A stretch of 64,000 bases of DNA from Pseudorasbora parva (lineage: Eukaryota > Chordata > Actinopteri > Cypriniformes > Gobionidae). A program made the position numbers and the translations under genes. The DNA lies in contig NC_090177.1 of assembly GCF_024679245.1 (NCBI RefSeq), positions 23,633,950 to 23,697,949 on the forward strand, written 5' to 3'. The notes beneath the pieces were generated by a model, which worked only from the letters and a program-made list of their open reading frames with translations, was not told where the DNA came from and did no database searches. Positions 1-11,521 of the stretch are shown here, piece after piece. Each line of letters starts with the position of its first letter. The stretch's first letter is position 1.

Positions 1-851
1 GAATTATCCATGTATTTTATTACTATCTCAATTTTTGGGTAATATAAATGTACTGGTAAATCAAAACAAATGTGGGGACACATTTTATTGAATTTTCTTA
101 CTTTTATTTGTTTAGTATGCATATACAGTGTAAGAGTACATAGATTTACATTATCAATAAAAATTAAGGTGATAAAATGAGGCCCATTCACACAAAGAAC
201 GGTAACTAGCTAATGTAATTGAAACCATAACTTTTTTTGCATCAAAATTAATGTGCAATAACATTCTGTTTATTATAAGCATACGCTGCGGTGGGATTTG
301 AAATGGCCGTCACTGTTTTTTTTATCCTTCATCAGCTGGAAAAAAAAATATTCTACAAGAGGTTCTAACTATATTGTTCCTCTGTGTTGATATCATCATT
401 CACATAGAGTTAGACCACTTATAGTTATCGTTATTGGTGTGGGCCTTTTACGCTGGTTTGCAATTAAATTCAATTAAAACTCAACATTGGGTATTTCGGA
501 AACCGGTGCATAGGTGCAAATGCTTAGGAAAGGCACACACTTTACTTTTAATTAAGACATTCAGTTCAAGCTTCAGAAACACTGTAGGCTACATGAAAAG
601 ATGATCATCAATTGTGTACTGATATTCCTCTGAGAAAAGAGACAAACGACCATACGGCAAGAGATACTATAACCTAAAAATGAAAAATTGTCAAAATAAA
701 AATGAAAAATGTATCCTATACTTTCAGCTCTTATCTTGAGGCAAATATTTATTAAAATGTACACATGCATGCAAAGGTTGAAGTTCCTCTGAATTTGACA
801 CTTTCATCAATAAGAGCACCTTACTTAACAGTTCATGGTCAAACGATTTCT
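1..851. other. 3' flank of lactbl1, no gene seen
   Basis: AT-rich sequence with no open frame that resembles a protein family and no repeat that I recognise. The part nearest the stop codon is probably lactbl1 3' UTR. Confidence 0.5.
748..753 (-). terminator. Candidate poly(A) signal of lactbl1
   Basis: AATAAA on the minus strand, about 100 bp past the lactbl1 stop codon. It is the nearest canonical hexamer I see. This would imply a short 3' UTR. Confidence 0.4.
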
Positions 852-1830
852 TCAGCTGTTGAAAATCGGTTTGCGAGTTATCCGTGCAACTTTATAAGTG
901 TTTAACCCTGGGACATCAAAACCTGGTGAGAGCCCCTTTTTGTTGAAGATGTAAAAGTTAAAGAGCTGCCCGTCCTGAGATTCAAGAGACACGGAGGCAG
1001 CATTAACTTTCAGCTGGCATGGGTACTCCTTCTCGAACACCACCCTGAACACCCTGTCCTGCAGATAACTGAGTTTCAAACTTCTGTACTTCATAGGAAC
1101 CATGGTGTCTACTTGAGGTCCGAACTGCTCCAGAGACAGCACCCCATCTGTGTCTGCTTTGATCTCATAGAACGTTATGTTGCTATAAGTAAAGTAGCCT
1201 ATGTAAGGAGCAGGGTCCGGAGGAGGGATGAGAACACGAGGTGCATCTCTGAAGGCACTTTCCATGGCAGGGATGAGATAACTGTAGGCCTTGGCCACGA
1301 GATCCTCATCTTCAGGTTTGGTTCCAGCCATCAGGATGACCAACCCGAGTTTCAAGCGAGGAACGAGGGAGATCGAGGCCGAATAACCATCTAGATCTCC
1401 ATCTTTGCGTATGACGTCATAGCCCAACTGTACGTTCACCTCCCAAGGTGTGCCTGTTTGATCTGCAAAATAACTGTTTTCACAGCGAAACAGAGGAGTC
1501 AACATGGTTTTGAGGGTGTCGGGCTGAAGAAGCTGACGGTAGTATGCACCCAGCAGCGTCATCACCAGTTTGGCCATGTCAGCAGGTGTGGAGTACATTT
1601 GCCCTGATGGACTATACCAGCCGAGATCATACAGGGGTGCAGGCCGCCCACTCGAATAAACACCTATTGCCATCTGGTCCTCTATCTGTGGGGTGATTTC
1701 GAATCCGGTGTCCTCCATTCCCAGCGGTTGCAGGATATTTTCAGACACCCATCGCTGATAATCCGTCCCTGCTACCTTTTCCGCCATCACGTGGGCTAGC
1801 AGGGAGAAGGCCAAGTTGCTGTAGTGGCAT
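852..1830 (-). CDS. lactbl1: lactbl1 terminal exon 6
   Basis: 979 coding nt after CTCAG. It opens KCHYSNLAFSLLA, with the Y-x-N box, and includes YSPSGQMYSTPADMAKL, a form of the common 'G-G-x-x-S-T-x-x-D' loop. The third box is K-D-G instead of H/K-x-G. The last roughly 110 residues form a beta-rich tail after the catalytic domain. The stop is TGA at 854-852. Confidence 0.9.
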
Positions 1831-4800
1831 CTGAGGACAGCAGAGGACTAGAATTACATCCTCCAGGGAGAATCCACAAGTGCATAGACTGCATCTGCTG
1901 TCGTCAATTATTCACACCACTTCTCATTCATTAAACATCCTCTCAATACAAATTCTATGTACTATGTATAACTTACTTCGTTCCAGGGTCAGCCACGAGA
2001 ACATCATCTTGTAATAAATCCAAAGCAGCCTGAGTGTTGCCTTTCCAGAGTAAAGTAGTCGCCCTGAGCCTCCTTGGTAAACCTGTAATTAAAGGGATAC
2101 ACTTTATCGGCGCCCATTGACTACCCGGGTAGTGAAAAAATACTATGGTAGTCAATGGGGGTTGAGATCTGCTTGGTTACAAACATTCTTCTAAATATCT
2201 TCCTTTGTGTATGGCAGAAAAAAAAATTTATACAGGTTTGGAACAACTTGAGGGTGAGTAAATAATGACAGAATTTTCTTTTTTGGGTGGACCATTCCTT
2301 TAAAAACCTTATTAATAATAATATTCCCATTAATATTCTGAAGTTTGCAATTTGAAAGTAATATTATTGAGGATGCAGATGCACCCATATTCATTTTCAA
2401 TTCAATAATTATTTGGATGTGATGACTGACGTGCGATAAATGGCAGATATTAAAAATGTATACTATTTTGTCTTAATTAATACAAAATAATACTCTAAAA
2501 ACTTAAATCAATAATTTTATAACAATGTGCATTATGAAAATATATATTCATTTTGAGATTTTTCTAAAGATTGCAATAAAATAAAAACGTTAGATGACAT
2601 AATAAGTAATAAGTATGAACAATAGAGAAAATGAGCATTAACAATAAAATATAAGAATCTGACTAATACTGAATAATAAATACACATATAAAATCTCTAA
2701 TATCAGATGATATGATGATGCTGGTATTGAGCATCCTAAAAATTATGGAAGCTAATTTATGCTTCAGGGTAAAACAAAATAATATTATAATTGTAAGAGA
2801 CAATTTAAAATAAGACATAAGGTCACTTTGTGCTACAGTATATAAACAAATAAGGGCACAGTTATGTTGTCTTGTTATACTCCAATGCATAAATGGTCTT
2901 TCATTATAACCAGTTTTATGGTGAGTGGCAGAAAAATATTCCATTGTTATTTCTGATTGCAATTATAGGGATTGTTCACCCAAAAATGAAAATTAGCCCA
3001 TTATTTACTCACCCTCAAGTCATCCTATGGTATGACACTCTTCTTTCAGACAAATAAAAGATGAGTTATATTAAAAAAGTCCTGGCTAATCCAAGCTTTA
3101 TAATGTCATCTGTTTTTAACGTCCATTAAAATGCATCTGTCAAATAACGTGCTCCACATGGCTTGGGGGGTTAATAAAGGCCTTCTGAAGCAAATCGTTA
3201 TTTGTGTAAGAAAAATAAAAGCGGGAAAAACTTTAATTTATTTAATTAAAGTTCCAGCCGATCACCTTCCGTGGAAAAGTGTTGAAAGTGCCTTCTGGGA
3301 GTTTAAGATGCGTACGTGGTAGCATAAGCCTTTAAACTGCAGAGTCACTTTCAACACTTTTTCCATAAACTGAATACGGAAGGCGATCGTCCGAAACATT
3401 TTTATAAATATATAAAGTTGTAAATATGGATTTTCTTACACAAACGCATCAATTCACTTCTAAAGACATTTATTAACCTCCCAGAGCTGTGAGGAGCAAA
3501 TTATTATACGGACAGATGCATTTTTATGGACTTCAAAAACAGAGCAACAATCCCTGCCATTATAAAGCTTGGATTAGCTAGGACTTTTTTTTAATATAAC
3601 TCAACTTTTATTCGTCTGAAAGAAGAATGTCATATACACCTAGGATGACTTGGGTCAATTTATTTATCAATTTATCAATTTATTTATTCAATTTATTATC
3701 CCTTTAAGTGTAGGCTACCAACATAATTAGCACCAGTATTTCTGGGGTAAGTTGAGTACAGTAGGGCCATTCCTTCCGGTCTAAGGACCAGAGGAACAGG
3801 TCTGTGGCAAACCCACTTAATCATGTCAGGCAACCGAGCTGATTAGGGTAGCCGTGAAACTCCTAGTCTAAAAACAGTTGATCTAATTACAGGCTTCATC
3901 TTTATTTTTACACCACATGGAACCTCGGAACACACTAATTATATACATGCTAATCATCTATCAGTAAGGTCGGTGACAGATACTGTGCGGTTCTCACCTG
4001 ACAGCTGACTGGCCATCCTTCTCAAGGTAACTGAGGAGATGTGGGCTTGAGCCTCTTTACTGCTCATGCCGTCAGAGACTGACTTGAGGTCATGAGCCCA
4101 CATTTTCCCCAGAGGGTTTTTCATGGTGAAGTTCTTAACATACTTTCGCAGAGGGTCATCCAGGGAATCCACTTTTCCATCCTCCCAAAGTTTATACAGC
4201 ATCAACGTGGGGAAGATTTTTGAAAGGCTTGCAATTCTTTTGTAATGTAACCATTACAAACAACAAAGAAACTAATTAGAAAGAAAGAGCCATAACTATG
4301 TACTCTATGTACAATAATACATATTTATAATGTATGTTTATCTAAACTTGAGTTTCTAGGAGGTGAGCATCAACCTTTCCAGGTTTTGAAAACATTACCA
4401 TTTTTGATGTCTCATTCTCACCAAGGCTGCATTTATAAAAACAGTAAAAACAGTATTATTGTGAAATATTATTAAAATTTTAAAGATTTGTTTTACATGT
4501 TAATATTGTTTTATATGTTAATACATTTTAAAATGCAATTCATTCCTGTGATGACAAAGGAATTATTTTCAGTAATCATTCTAATATGCTTATTTACTGC
4601 TCAAGAAACATTGTTTCATTGTATTATCATCATCATTATCATCATCATTTTTTTTTTTTTTTTTTTTTTAGCTGCTTAGTATTTTTGTGAAAATAATGAT
4701 GACATTCCATCAAAAAGAGAAAAATTAATACTTTTATTAATTAAGGATGCATTAAATGGATGGATCAAAAGTGACAGTGAACATTTTAAAATGTTTAATA

Positions 4801-6403
4801 AATAAGGAATAATAATAAAAAGGGACAGTGAAGTGATGTTAGAAAGGATTTCTATTCAATAAATGTTTTAATAAATTAATAAATGTAAGAAATGCAAATA
4901 AATGCTGTTCCTTGAACTTTCTATTCTTCAAAGAATCCTGAATAAAAATTGAATAAATATGAAGTGGCACAAGTGTTTTCATTGATAATAAGACGAAATG
5001 TTTCTAGAGCAGCAAATCAACATAAAATGATTTCTGAAGGATCATGTGACAAGTAATGATGCTGAAATTTCTGCTTAATTTGTAATAATATTTAGCAATA
5101 TTACTGTTTTTACTGTATTTTAATTGTAATGAATGCAACCCTGCAGTGAGCTTTTATGTTTATTAAAGATTGCAATGTTTCCAAACTTTTAACAGGTACA
5201 TACTGTATATCTATGTTCAAAATATCTATGCATGTTCAATAAATTAAACATATATGCAAAAAGAATAGACAGTTATTTTTCTACTGCCGTGGAACACCCC
5301 TAAGAACCAAAGCAACAAGAGAAGGATTGCTTATCTTCTCTTATTGCTTCAAAACTCAAATCATAAGTGTGCAAAGCTACTGTAACCCACCTGTAAACTG
5401 TGAACTCATTTGTTAGGGGTGATGTCGGGTCACTTCCATTCTTTCTTCCAAAATTACCATTCCACAATACAGAGTCATTAAATATCACAATGGCAGAAAC
5501 GGCCGGCAGTTTTGTGGAATCAATGTTGGTCCTAAAAAGCACATCCACCTGGAGCACATCATATTTGTAAAGTTATCCAACTGGTTATCACTATTCAAAA
5601 ACAGAAAATAACTGATGTTCTAATCAGAGTGGACTAGGAATTTACATAGATAGAACTTATTTACTCATCATTTAACTTCAGCAATCTAACCTTGTCCAAA
5701 GCTTCCAAGAGGACATGTATCGGGTGCTCCAATGGCACAGGCTCAGGAAAACGTGGGCACATCTTCTCCTCTTTCACTTCTTTTGCAGCTCTTATATACA
5801 CTGTAAAGTAAAAAGATCACATGGCTGTCAAATAAGAACTTTCAGTGTGACCCACATGAATGTATAACACAACAAATACGATATAAAAATAACATGTTAA
5901 TGGTGTAATCTTATTACATAATATAGTACATTCGACATGTAATGGAGGATGGGGGTGTTTGCTCCATAATCATGTATTTTATACAAAGTTCTTTTTCCCA
6001 TCCCCCGTGATAATCAGGCTTTACAGCACACAGTAATCTACAAGCCACTATGTCCAGCTCTAATCCATAGCCAACTCCTGCAAATGATTAATTAAGCAAG
6101 GAGATCGAAAAGCCAAATGTAAGGATGTTCCCGAATGCTGTAAATGTTGTTTTACCCACAAAGTAAAAAATAATAATAACTGGCACAATGCTAATTTCTT
6201 CTATATAAGAATTCACCATCCATTGATGTTTGATTGTCACTGCTGGATCTCTCTACAGCATAGCAGCCCTTTTTATTTTGGGCTGGTTAGTTTTTACCTG
6301 GTTTTGCTTTGGGAAGCCTGTACTGCCAAATGAAACAGCCCGTCATTACAAAGGAGAGAAGCAGAAAGAAGACCATTCCCAACTTTGTCCATTTCACTTT
6401 CAT
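852..6403 (-). CDS. lactbl1: LACTBL1-like beta-lactamase-related protein, complete six-exon gene
   Basis: Exons, in coding order, are 6403-6298, 5800-5691, 5548-5391, 4236-3998, 2082-1977 and 1830-852 (TGA at 854-852). All junctions have AG/GT and matching phases, and the total is 1698 nt (565 aa). Residues 1-9 are short and basic, followed by a hydrophobic segment at about 9-25, so the product is probably a type II membrane protein with the enzyme-like domain outside the cytosol. The domain has the serine beta-lactamase/PBP layout. There is an S-x-x-K motif (S128-L-S-K131) and a Y-x-N motif (Y243-S-N245). The third box, normally H/K-x-G, appears as K382-D-G384 followed by DLDGYSA. The family is related to LACTB and bacterial class C enzymes, but no substrate is established to my knowledge. 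Its neighbour is ephb2, as in human. Residual doubt: whether it is catalytically active, and which fish paralogue (a or b) it is. Confidence 0.9.
1977..2082 (-). CDS. lactbl1: lactbl1 exon 5
   Basis: 106 nt, encoding GLPRRLR, LLWKGNTQ and DDVLVADPGT, between a TTACAG acceptor (2083-2088) and a strong GTAAGT donor. The sequence directly upstream of the acceptor is the end of a MITE (2089-2303), so the pyrimidine tract is transposon sequence. Confidence 0.85.
2089..2303. mobile_element. Angel-like fold-back MITE in lactbl1 intron 5
   Basis: It starts TTAAAGGGATAC and ends GACCATTCCTTTAA, with inside the right end the phrase GAGGGTGAGTAAATAATGACAG. This phrase marks a very abundant cyprinid MITE group, which I associate with the 'Angel' elements. 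No coding capacity. The left end touches the acceptor of exon 5. Confidence 0.7.
2966..3707. mobile_element. 742-bp fold-back MITE, copy 1, in lactbl1 intron 4
   Basis: The left arm starts AGGGATTGTTCACCCAAAAA and the right arm ends in the inverse, TTATCCCTTTAA. Internal segments recur inverted: TCACCCTCAAGTCATCCTA against AGGATGACTTGGG, GCATCTGTC against GACAGATGC, and an inner GTGTTGAAAGTG/CACTTTCAACAC pair. A second, left-truncated copy is at 60890-61622. Confidence 0.75.
3998..4236 (-). CDS. lactbl1: lactbl1 exon 4: catalytic S-x-x-K box
   Basis: 239 nt. It opens with IASLSKIFPTLMLYKLWEDG, which carries the SLSK tetrad expected to hold the nucleophile serine and general-base lysine. It then continues through SLDDPLRKYV, a phrase found widely in the family. 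The donor is GTGAGA. Confidence 0.88.
4237..5390. other. lactbl1 intron 3, AT-rich
   Basis: Contains a short (ATC)n run followed by a T21 tract at 4649-4669. The rest is AT-rich with no recognisable element or reading frame. Confidence 0.5.
5391..5548 (-). CDS. lactbl1: lactbl1 exon 3: start of the beta-lactamase-like fold
   Basis: 158 nt, bounded by CTCCAG and GTGGGT. It encodes VDVLFRTN, the strand AVSAIVIFNDSVLWNGNFG and FTVYR, the typical first strands before the catalytic helix of beta-lactamase-like proteins. It leaves phase 2, and the split Arg codon is completed by exon 4. Confidence 0.85.
5691..5800 (-). CDS. lactbl1: lactbl1 exon 2
   Basis: The acceptor is TTTACAG at 5801-5807 and the exon is 110 nt. 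It encodes a charged linker and the motif CPRFPEPVPLEHP, ending LLEALDK. The donor GTTAGA is a weak match to the GTAAGT consensus. The exon leaves phase 0. Confidence 0.82.
6298..6403 (-). CDS. lactbl1: lactbl1 exon 1: start codon and membrane anchor
   Basis: The ATG is at 6403-6401. It encodes a short basic head (MKVKWTKLG) and one hydrophobic segment ending at FIWQY, then Lys/Pro residues. The donor is CAG|GTAAAA at 6297, leaving phase 1. This start fits a type II anchor. Confidence 0.85.
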
Positions 6404-6946
6404 CTTTGCAGTCTGGTGGTCTCCTTCTCTGGCAGGCTTAAAGAGAAAGGATGCAACCTTCTAAAGAACTTGTGGTCATGTCTCTATAAAATACATATTT
6501 CATCTTTAACAAGAATCGAAAAAGAAATTACACTGATGATTGTAATATTTTCCATTCCATGATGAAACAATAAAACAGCATTATGTGTACCCCTCAAAAC
6601 ATTGATTCAATAATATTTTAAATTGTAAGATTTAATATTCTCAGTAGGATAATTGATAAAATGTCTTACCACAGGGTATACTCCTTTACCACAGGGTTTG
6701 CTCTTTCTGCCACATTGTATATCTCCCAAATGATTAGTCTATCCACATAGAGACTTGTTTTTCTTTAAAAAAATAAAAATAAATTAAAAACCTTTTAAAG
6801 TGGAATTCCATTACAGCTGCTTACAGACATAACCAGAGCTTACCAGCCTCTCACCAGCCATGCTTTAATCTTTACACTAACCCGTGCACTAACTTCTCAG
6901 CATTCTCTCAGCCAACTGCAGGTCTGCACGTCATAATCTGAAGATC
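6404..6946. promoter_or_regulatory. 5' flank of lactbl1
   Basis: Sequence immediately upstream of the lactbl1 start codon, on the minus strand. It should hold the 5' UTR and promoter, but I see no convincing TATA box or CpG cluster, so this is by position only. Confidence 0.3.
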
Positions 6947-7057
6947 CCTTCCTTTAAAGCCGCACTTGTGCCTTTACACATCCATTCTGTGAATCATATA
7001 TATATATATTTAACAGAATGGATGTGTAAAGACACAAGTGCGGCTTGAAAGGAAGGA
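6947..7057. repeat. 111-bp near-perfect hairpin upstream of lactbl1
   Basis: The arms at 6947-6989 and 7015-7057 pair over 43 positions with only two mismatches. The loop is an AT-rich stretch of about 25 nt. The arms contain GCCGCACTTGTG and its complement. It could be a short palindromic MITE or an RNA-forming hairpin. Confidence 0.8.
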
Positions 7058-7947
7058 ATATATAACATTTTACCTAATAACCTTTCTTTTTTCACGCTTT
7101 GTTTAAATTTGATTATATATACACCTAGTTTAAATTAGATTTTTTAAAGTATTACTATATTAATATTTAAAGTAAAATGCTGTTAATCGATCATGCAGAA
7201 CACCATGCACAATACTCTATATGTCTTAATAGGTTAGTATGAAAGTTTGTCATTTATTATATTTTAAGGAAGTAATTTTATATATGTCAGCTATTATTTC
7301 TTTAAAAAAACATTTAAAATGTGTTACATGCAAAAGGTACAACTTTTTGTTTCATACAACATCTATGGTTTCAGTGGCTGAACATTATTTTGTATATTAG
7401 CTGTCACAAGAGGGCAGCAAATTCTACTGGATATGTGCTTCTGTTGCGTTTGTCCCTAAATCTCCATCAATTTCATTTTCAATCCACAATATAGTCTCAA
7501 AGCAGCTTTACAGAAAATGCATGTTTTAACATCCCATTCGAGATCAGAGGGCAACTCGCAGCAGTTAACGATGATTCTAAAGAAACTGAGAAAAGCTTGC
7601 TGACACATTATCAGATGTTTACGTCCCTGGAAGCCACTTCAGTAATCAATCAGGCATGAAGTGGATATCAGTGCTATAAAAAGAGAATTATTGACTGGTG
7701 GCCATCTTGGTTTTGAAGTGAGGGCTGTTCCCCGGATCCCCTTCCCTCAGGCTCCATGTCTAAAACGATGGTGAGATCAATACTATCAGCCTGTGCCCAA
7801 GCTGTGACTGCTCATGCTGGTTTTATTGGGCCCACACACAATCCCATATCTAATAGCATAAACATATGTCAAGCTGTTAATTATACCTGACAAAATCAAT
7901 TGTGTGACACAACTGTAGTAGTGTGGGATCGGGGAACAGTTTATTAG
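7058..7947. other. Intergenic, nothing recognised
   Basis: AT-rich sequence between the hairpin and the CTTT array. No coding or repeat signature identified. Confidence 0.4.

Positions 7948-8031
<84 letters not shown>
7948..8031. repeat. (CTTT)n microsatellite
   Basis: About 84 bp of uninterrupted CTTT/AAAG repeat. It creates spurious Lys/Glu/Arg reading frames on the minus strand. Confidence 0.97.
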
Positions 8032-8032
<1 letters not shown>

Positions 8033-9589
8033 ATGACTTTTCCCAATACTATTTTCAGAGCCCAATTCACAGGAGACCATGTGCTTGCTCCAGATATTAA
8101 ATTACTCATGAAATATTTGTTCATCCTCCAGGCCTTGCTCATCTTAACAGAAAACTCTGCTAAGTCCTGTAAATGTCAAAGAGAGCAAATTTGAATCACC
8201 TCTGTGAGCCGAGCAAGGTCAATTTTTCCAATTTAGAGCAGCAGGATTAGAGAGCCAGACCCGTATCAGTGCGTGTTACTATCAGAAGCCACCGAAATGG
8301 CACAGTGGGGTGTCATGTTTTTTCTACTCTCACAAAAGAGTGCATTTTGTGGGTCTGCTCTCATGGTAGAGTTCAGAGAGAAGATGCACTGACCCTCTTT
8401 GAAGGTGGCTCAGTTTCAGACTTCAGTGCCGGGTTACTGATACAAACATTGATCTGAATCATGCAGAACTTTATAAAAATTTGTATACATACTTTATTAT
8501 TATTTACATATTTACATATGAAATGTATATATATGTATGACCCTCACTCGGCGTTAAACGCCCTCTACAAGCGGCAATAATAACAGCAGCACAACATTCT
8601 TTTACCCACAACAAAGAAAGTAACAATTAATTTAACCATCAAGAAATGAAAAGGAGTGCCCTTTTTTGTCTTTTATTTCTACATAGGCTATACACATATC
8701 CATATTTTCCAAACCATTACATACATAGCAAACTGGCTCACACATCCATCCATGTCATGCTGTGACTGAACACTGGGGCCTGACAGACAGACACATGGTC
8801 ACTTTCCAGTATGACCCAGCATTTACTGACACAGATGAGAGGAGGGAAAGATAAAATACTATGCATGTTTCCAGCTGAAAAAATACTTAAAATGGAAATG
8901 TAAATAAGTTCAGTGAGATGTAATTAATTCAAATTAGGCAGAAAGATGCCTTTTAGTCACCACCATGGCTGTATTTTAGATTGCAATCGTATGATGTTAC
9001 TATAATTTTTGTTTGTCCATAAATTAGGATTTTTTTCTCTTATTAAAATACCACATGCATGCAATAATCAGCTAGAATATATATATATATATACGCACAC
9101 ACAAGTATAGTGATATGAGGCAGAGTAAAAACCAGTTTCATGGTTCAATTCATGACCCACAAGTCAAGACAGATTAGACCTGATTGGGTTGTTGGTGCCA
9201 TATGTGACCTACAATCTTCGCTCTGCTAGCATTAGTAGACAGGAGGGTCGCCAATCTCCCTGGGCAAAGGTTTCCATGGAAACGACCCCTGGATTCTCTA
9301 GTCTGCCGTTTTGCTGTCCTCACTCATCTTGAGCCTGAATTATCCTAGATTCCTTTATGTCAGTTCCATATCCTTCTGCTCTATTTCCTCCCTCTCTCAC
9401 TCTCTCCCACTTTCCCTAACTCTCCGTCTCTCTCTTTCTCTCTCTTTTCCGGTGGTCTATCCCTCTCTTGCTCTTGCTCTGTTGTATGTCGTCTGGATTT
9501 TTACAGAAATTTGTAAAATCATGCTCTATTTTAGTCATTATGATTTTCCTCTTCAGTTGTATGTTTTTAGATACAAGCATATTTGCAAG
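8032..9589. other. Intergenic, low-complexity patches
   Basis: Contains an (AT)n run near 9077-9094 and a pyrimidine-rich tract at about 9388-9450. Otherwise apparently unique sequence with no gene seen. Confidence 0.4.
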
Positions 9590-9685
9590 AATTGACAAAA
9601 AATGTGTACCAATGCAATGTAAGTCACTCGCTTTGGATAAAAGCATTTGCCGAATGCATAAATGGAAATGGAAATGGAAAATTTG
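9590..9685 (-). mobile_element. Fragment of a dispersed cyprinid repeat (GCATTTGGCAGACGC family)
   Basis: The minus strand reads CATTTATGCATTCGGCAAAT then TTTATCCAAAGCGA and TTACATTGCATT. The same ordered words occur on the plus strand at 24574-24727. The family is common in teleost genomes. Confidence 0.65.
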
Positions 9686-9856
9686 CATGTAAAATACTCT
9701 TATATTAGATCAAATATAATAGATATAAAAATGATTGTATCGGTGATTTACAATCTGTATTGATTTTACTCATGGTTTTACTTTACATGTTTTAGATTAA
9801 TTAATTAATTATTATTTTTGACATTTTTAAACAGTTTAAATGTAAAGGTGATTTTA

Positions 9857-10370
9857 TTAAAGGGGTGGTTTCATGCGATTTCACTTTTTAAATTTGATTT
9901 AGTGTGTAATGTTGATGCTTGAGACTAAACAGTATCTGCAAAGTTACCGCGCTGAAAGTTCAATGCAAACGGAGATATTATCTTTTAAAGTTATGGAAGT
10001 TTATTGACTACAAAAACGGCCGGTTTGGACTACAACGAGCTTCTTCCCGGGTTGGTGACATCATAAACCATGGTAAGGGGCGTGGTGTTTCCGGGCAACC
10101 TGTGCTTGGCACTTCAGCCAATAAAAATACATGAAACTAAATTTGGCCATCTAATCAATCTAAGACCATTGCGTTTTTCCGAGGGATGGGCTTCATAGAA
10201 ACAGGAAGCAAACAAGCTTTTCAAAGGACAGTGGAGACAGCGGTGTGGAATAAAGGTAAAATATAAGAAAAATATGGCGTTTAAAAAAAGAAGAAGTATT
10301 AAGACATGTTATACTGCGCCCCATAAACACAACCAAGCCTAGAAAAAAAACACGGAACCGCCCCTTTAAA
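9857..10370. mobile_element. 514-bp MITE with TTAAAGGGGTGGTT ends
   Basis: Termini TTAAAGGGGTGGTT and GAACCGCCCCTTTAA are inverted repeats. No transposase is present. The right end recurs at 33045-33123. Confidence 0.8.
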
Positions 10371-11040
10371 GTCACTGGGTGAATAAATGTAGGCTATGAG
10401 GGCTGACGTTTATGGAGGTTCTCACATGGGAGTCAAAGATCAGGAGCAGTGGTGTTGAAAAACGAGGCCGTTTGTCTTCTTCACACCAGCCCCTTGTGTG
10501 ATCTGTCAGTTTTGTAATCTTCAAAATAATACAACTGCAAGTGACTCAAAGGATTAGAGAACTCTTTGATAGATCACTGAACCCCTCACCCTCACCTAGA
10601 CAGAACAAACTCCAGGGGGCACTGTTGGTATAACATAAATTCATATTGATCAAACAAGTGAATGGCGGGCAAATTACTTGGCTTGTATTCGTCAAACATT
10701 TAGAAGTAAATAGTTATTTATTTGATTTAAAATGCGTACACTAAGTCCTTTGACATTTTTTGCTTTTTGTCTAGACTGACGTTATCTTGATATTATGTTA
10801 TTTGCTAGGCTAACAGATATAGGAAAAGATCACTATAAATTCATTAATTGATTTTAATTTGATAAACACTGTCTAGATTTAAAGTGATTAAATTAATTAT
10901 TATTTTCAGAGATAGACTGTTCAGTTTTAAGGATTTAGTTTGTTGGATTTAAAAAAAAACCAATTTAAAGTATAATTATTATATCAGTAGCCTATTAATA
11001 AATTAAATTAAAATAAAATAAAATTAAGCTTAATTATCTT
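10371..11040. other. Intergenic, AT-rich
   Basis: No gene or known element seen. It becomes strongly AT-rich towards the ATA/AAC arrays at 11041. Confidence 0.4.
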
Positions 11041-11044
11041 TCAT

Positions 11045-11065
11045 AACAACAACAACAACAACAAC

Positions 11066-11120
<55 letters not shown>

Positions 11121-11176
11121 CAATAAATATAATGTAGGCTAAATTAAATTGTATTAAATTAAATTGTAATAATGTA

Positions 11177-11215
<39 letters not shown>

Positions 11216-11236
11216 TGTTATTACTGTTATTATTAA
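11045..11236. repeat. Opposed (AAC)n(AAT)n and (ATT)n microsatellites
   Basis: (AAC)n then (AAT)n at about 11045-11128, followed after roughly 50 bp by (ATT)n at about 11178-11215. The two arrays are complementary and could fold together. They lie directly upstream of the ephb2 promoter region. Confidence 0.93.
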
Positions 11237-11279
11237 TCTCGCAGACGCTTGTGATTATCACGTTTGTTGAGCATCACTC

Positions 11280-11421
11280 TTGTCATAAACACATTCCCGC
11301 CCCCTCGTCTGCGTTTCATTGGTTTCGTCCAAACTTGCTTTAGTTCTTCCAGTCTGATGGGGTTTATTCGAGAGCTTGTGATCATAGTGTCTTCACAGAT
11401 GGCCTGCCGGACAAGTTTTCA
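11280..11421 (+). promoter_or_regulatory. Probable ephb2 promoter and 5' UTR
   Basis: The only non-AT-rich block upstream of exon 1. It has a GC-box-like CCCGCCCCC near 11297 and an inverted CCAAT box (ATTGG) near 11319. No TATA box is seen. The transcription start cannot be placed from sequence. Confidence 0.4.
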
Positions 11422-11521
11422 ATGAATATTCTGGGTCTTTACAGTAAAATGCCCAAATTTACGGCAATTATGGATATAATTCGTTTATTATGGATAACAC
11501 GGATTGTGTGGGCTGTTGAAG
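11422..11521 (+). CDS. ephb2: ephb2 exon 1: signal peptide
   Basis: Encodes a hydrophobic leader ending [17 protein letters not shown], with a GAAG|GTAAGA donor. In-frame ATGs are at 11422, 11449 and 11470. The last gives the most conventional short signal peptide, while the first gives 16 extra residues. Phase 1 matches exon 2. Confidence 0.85.

Noticed and set aside
7786..8142. 118-codon Lys/Glu/Arg-rich frame on the minus strand
   Set aside because: Produced by the (CTTT)n microsatellite. No other coding evidence.
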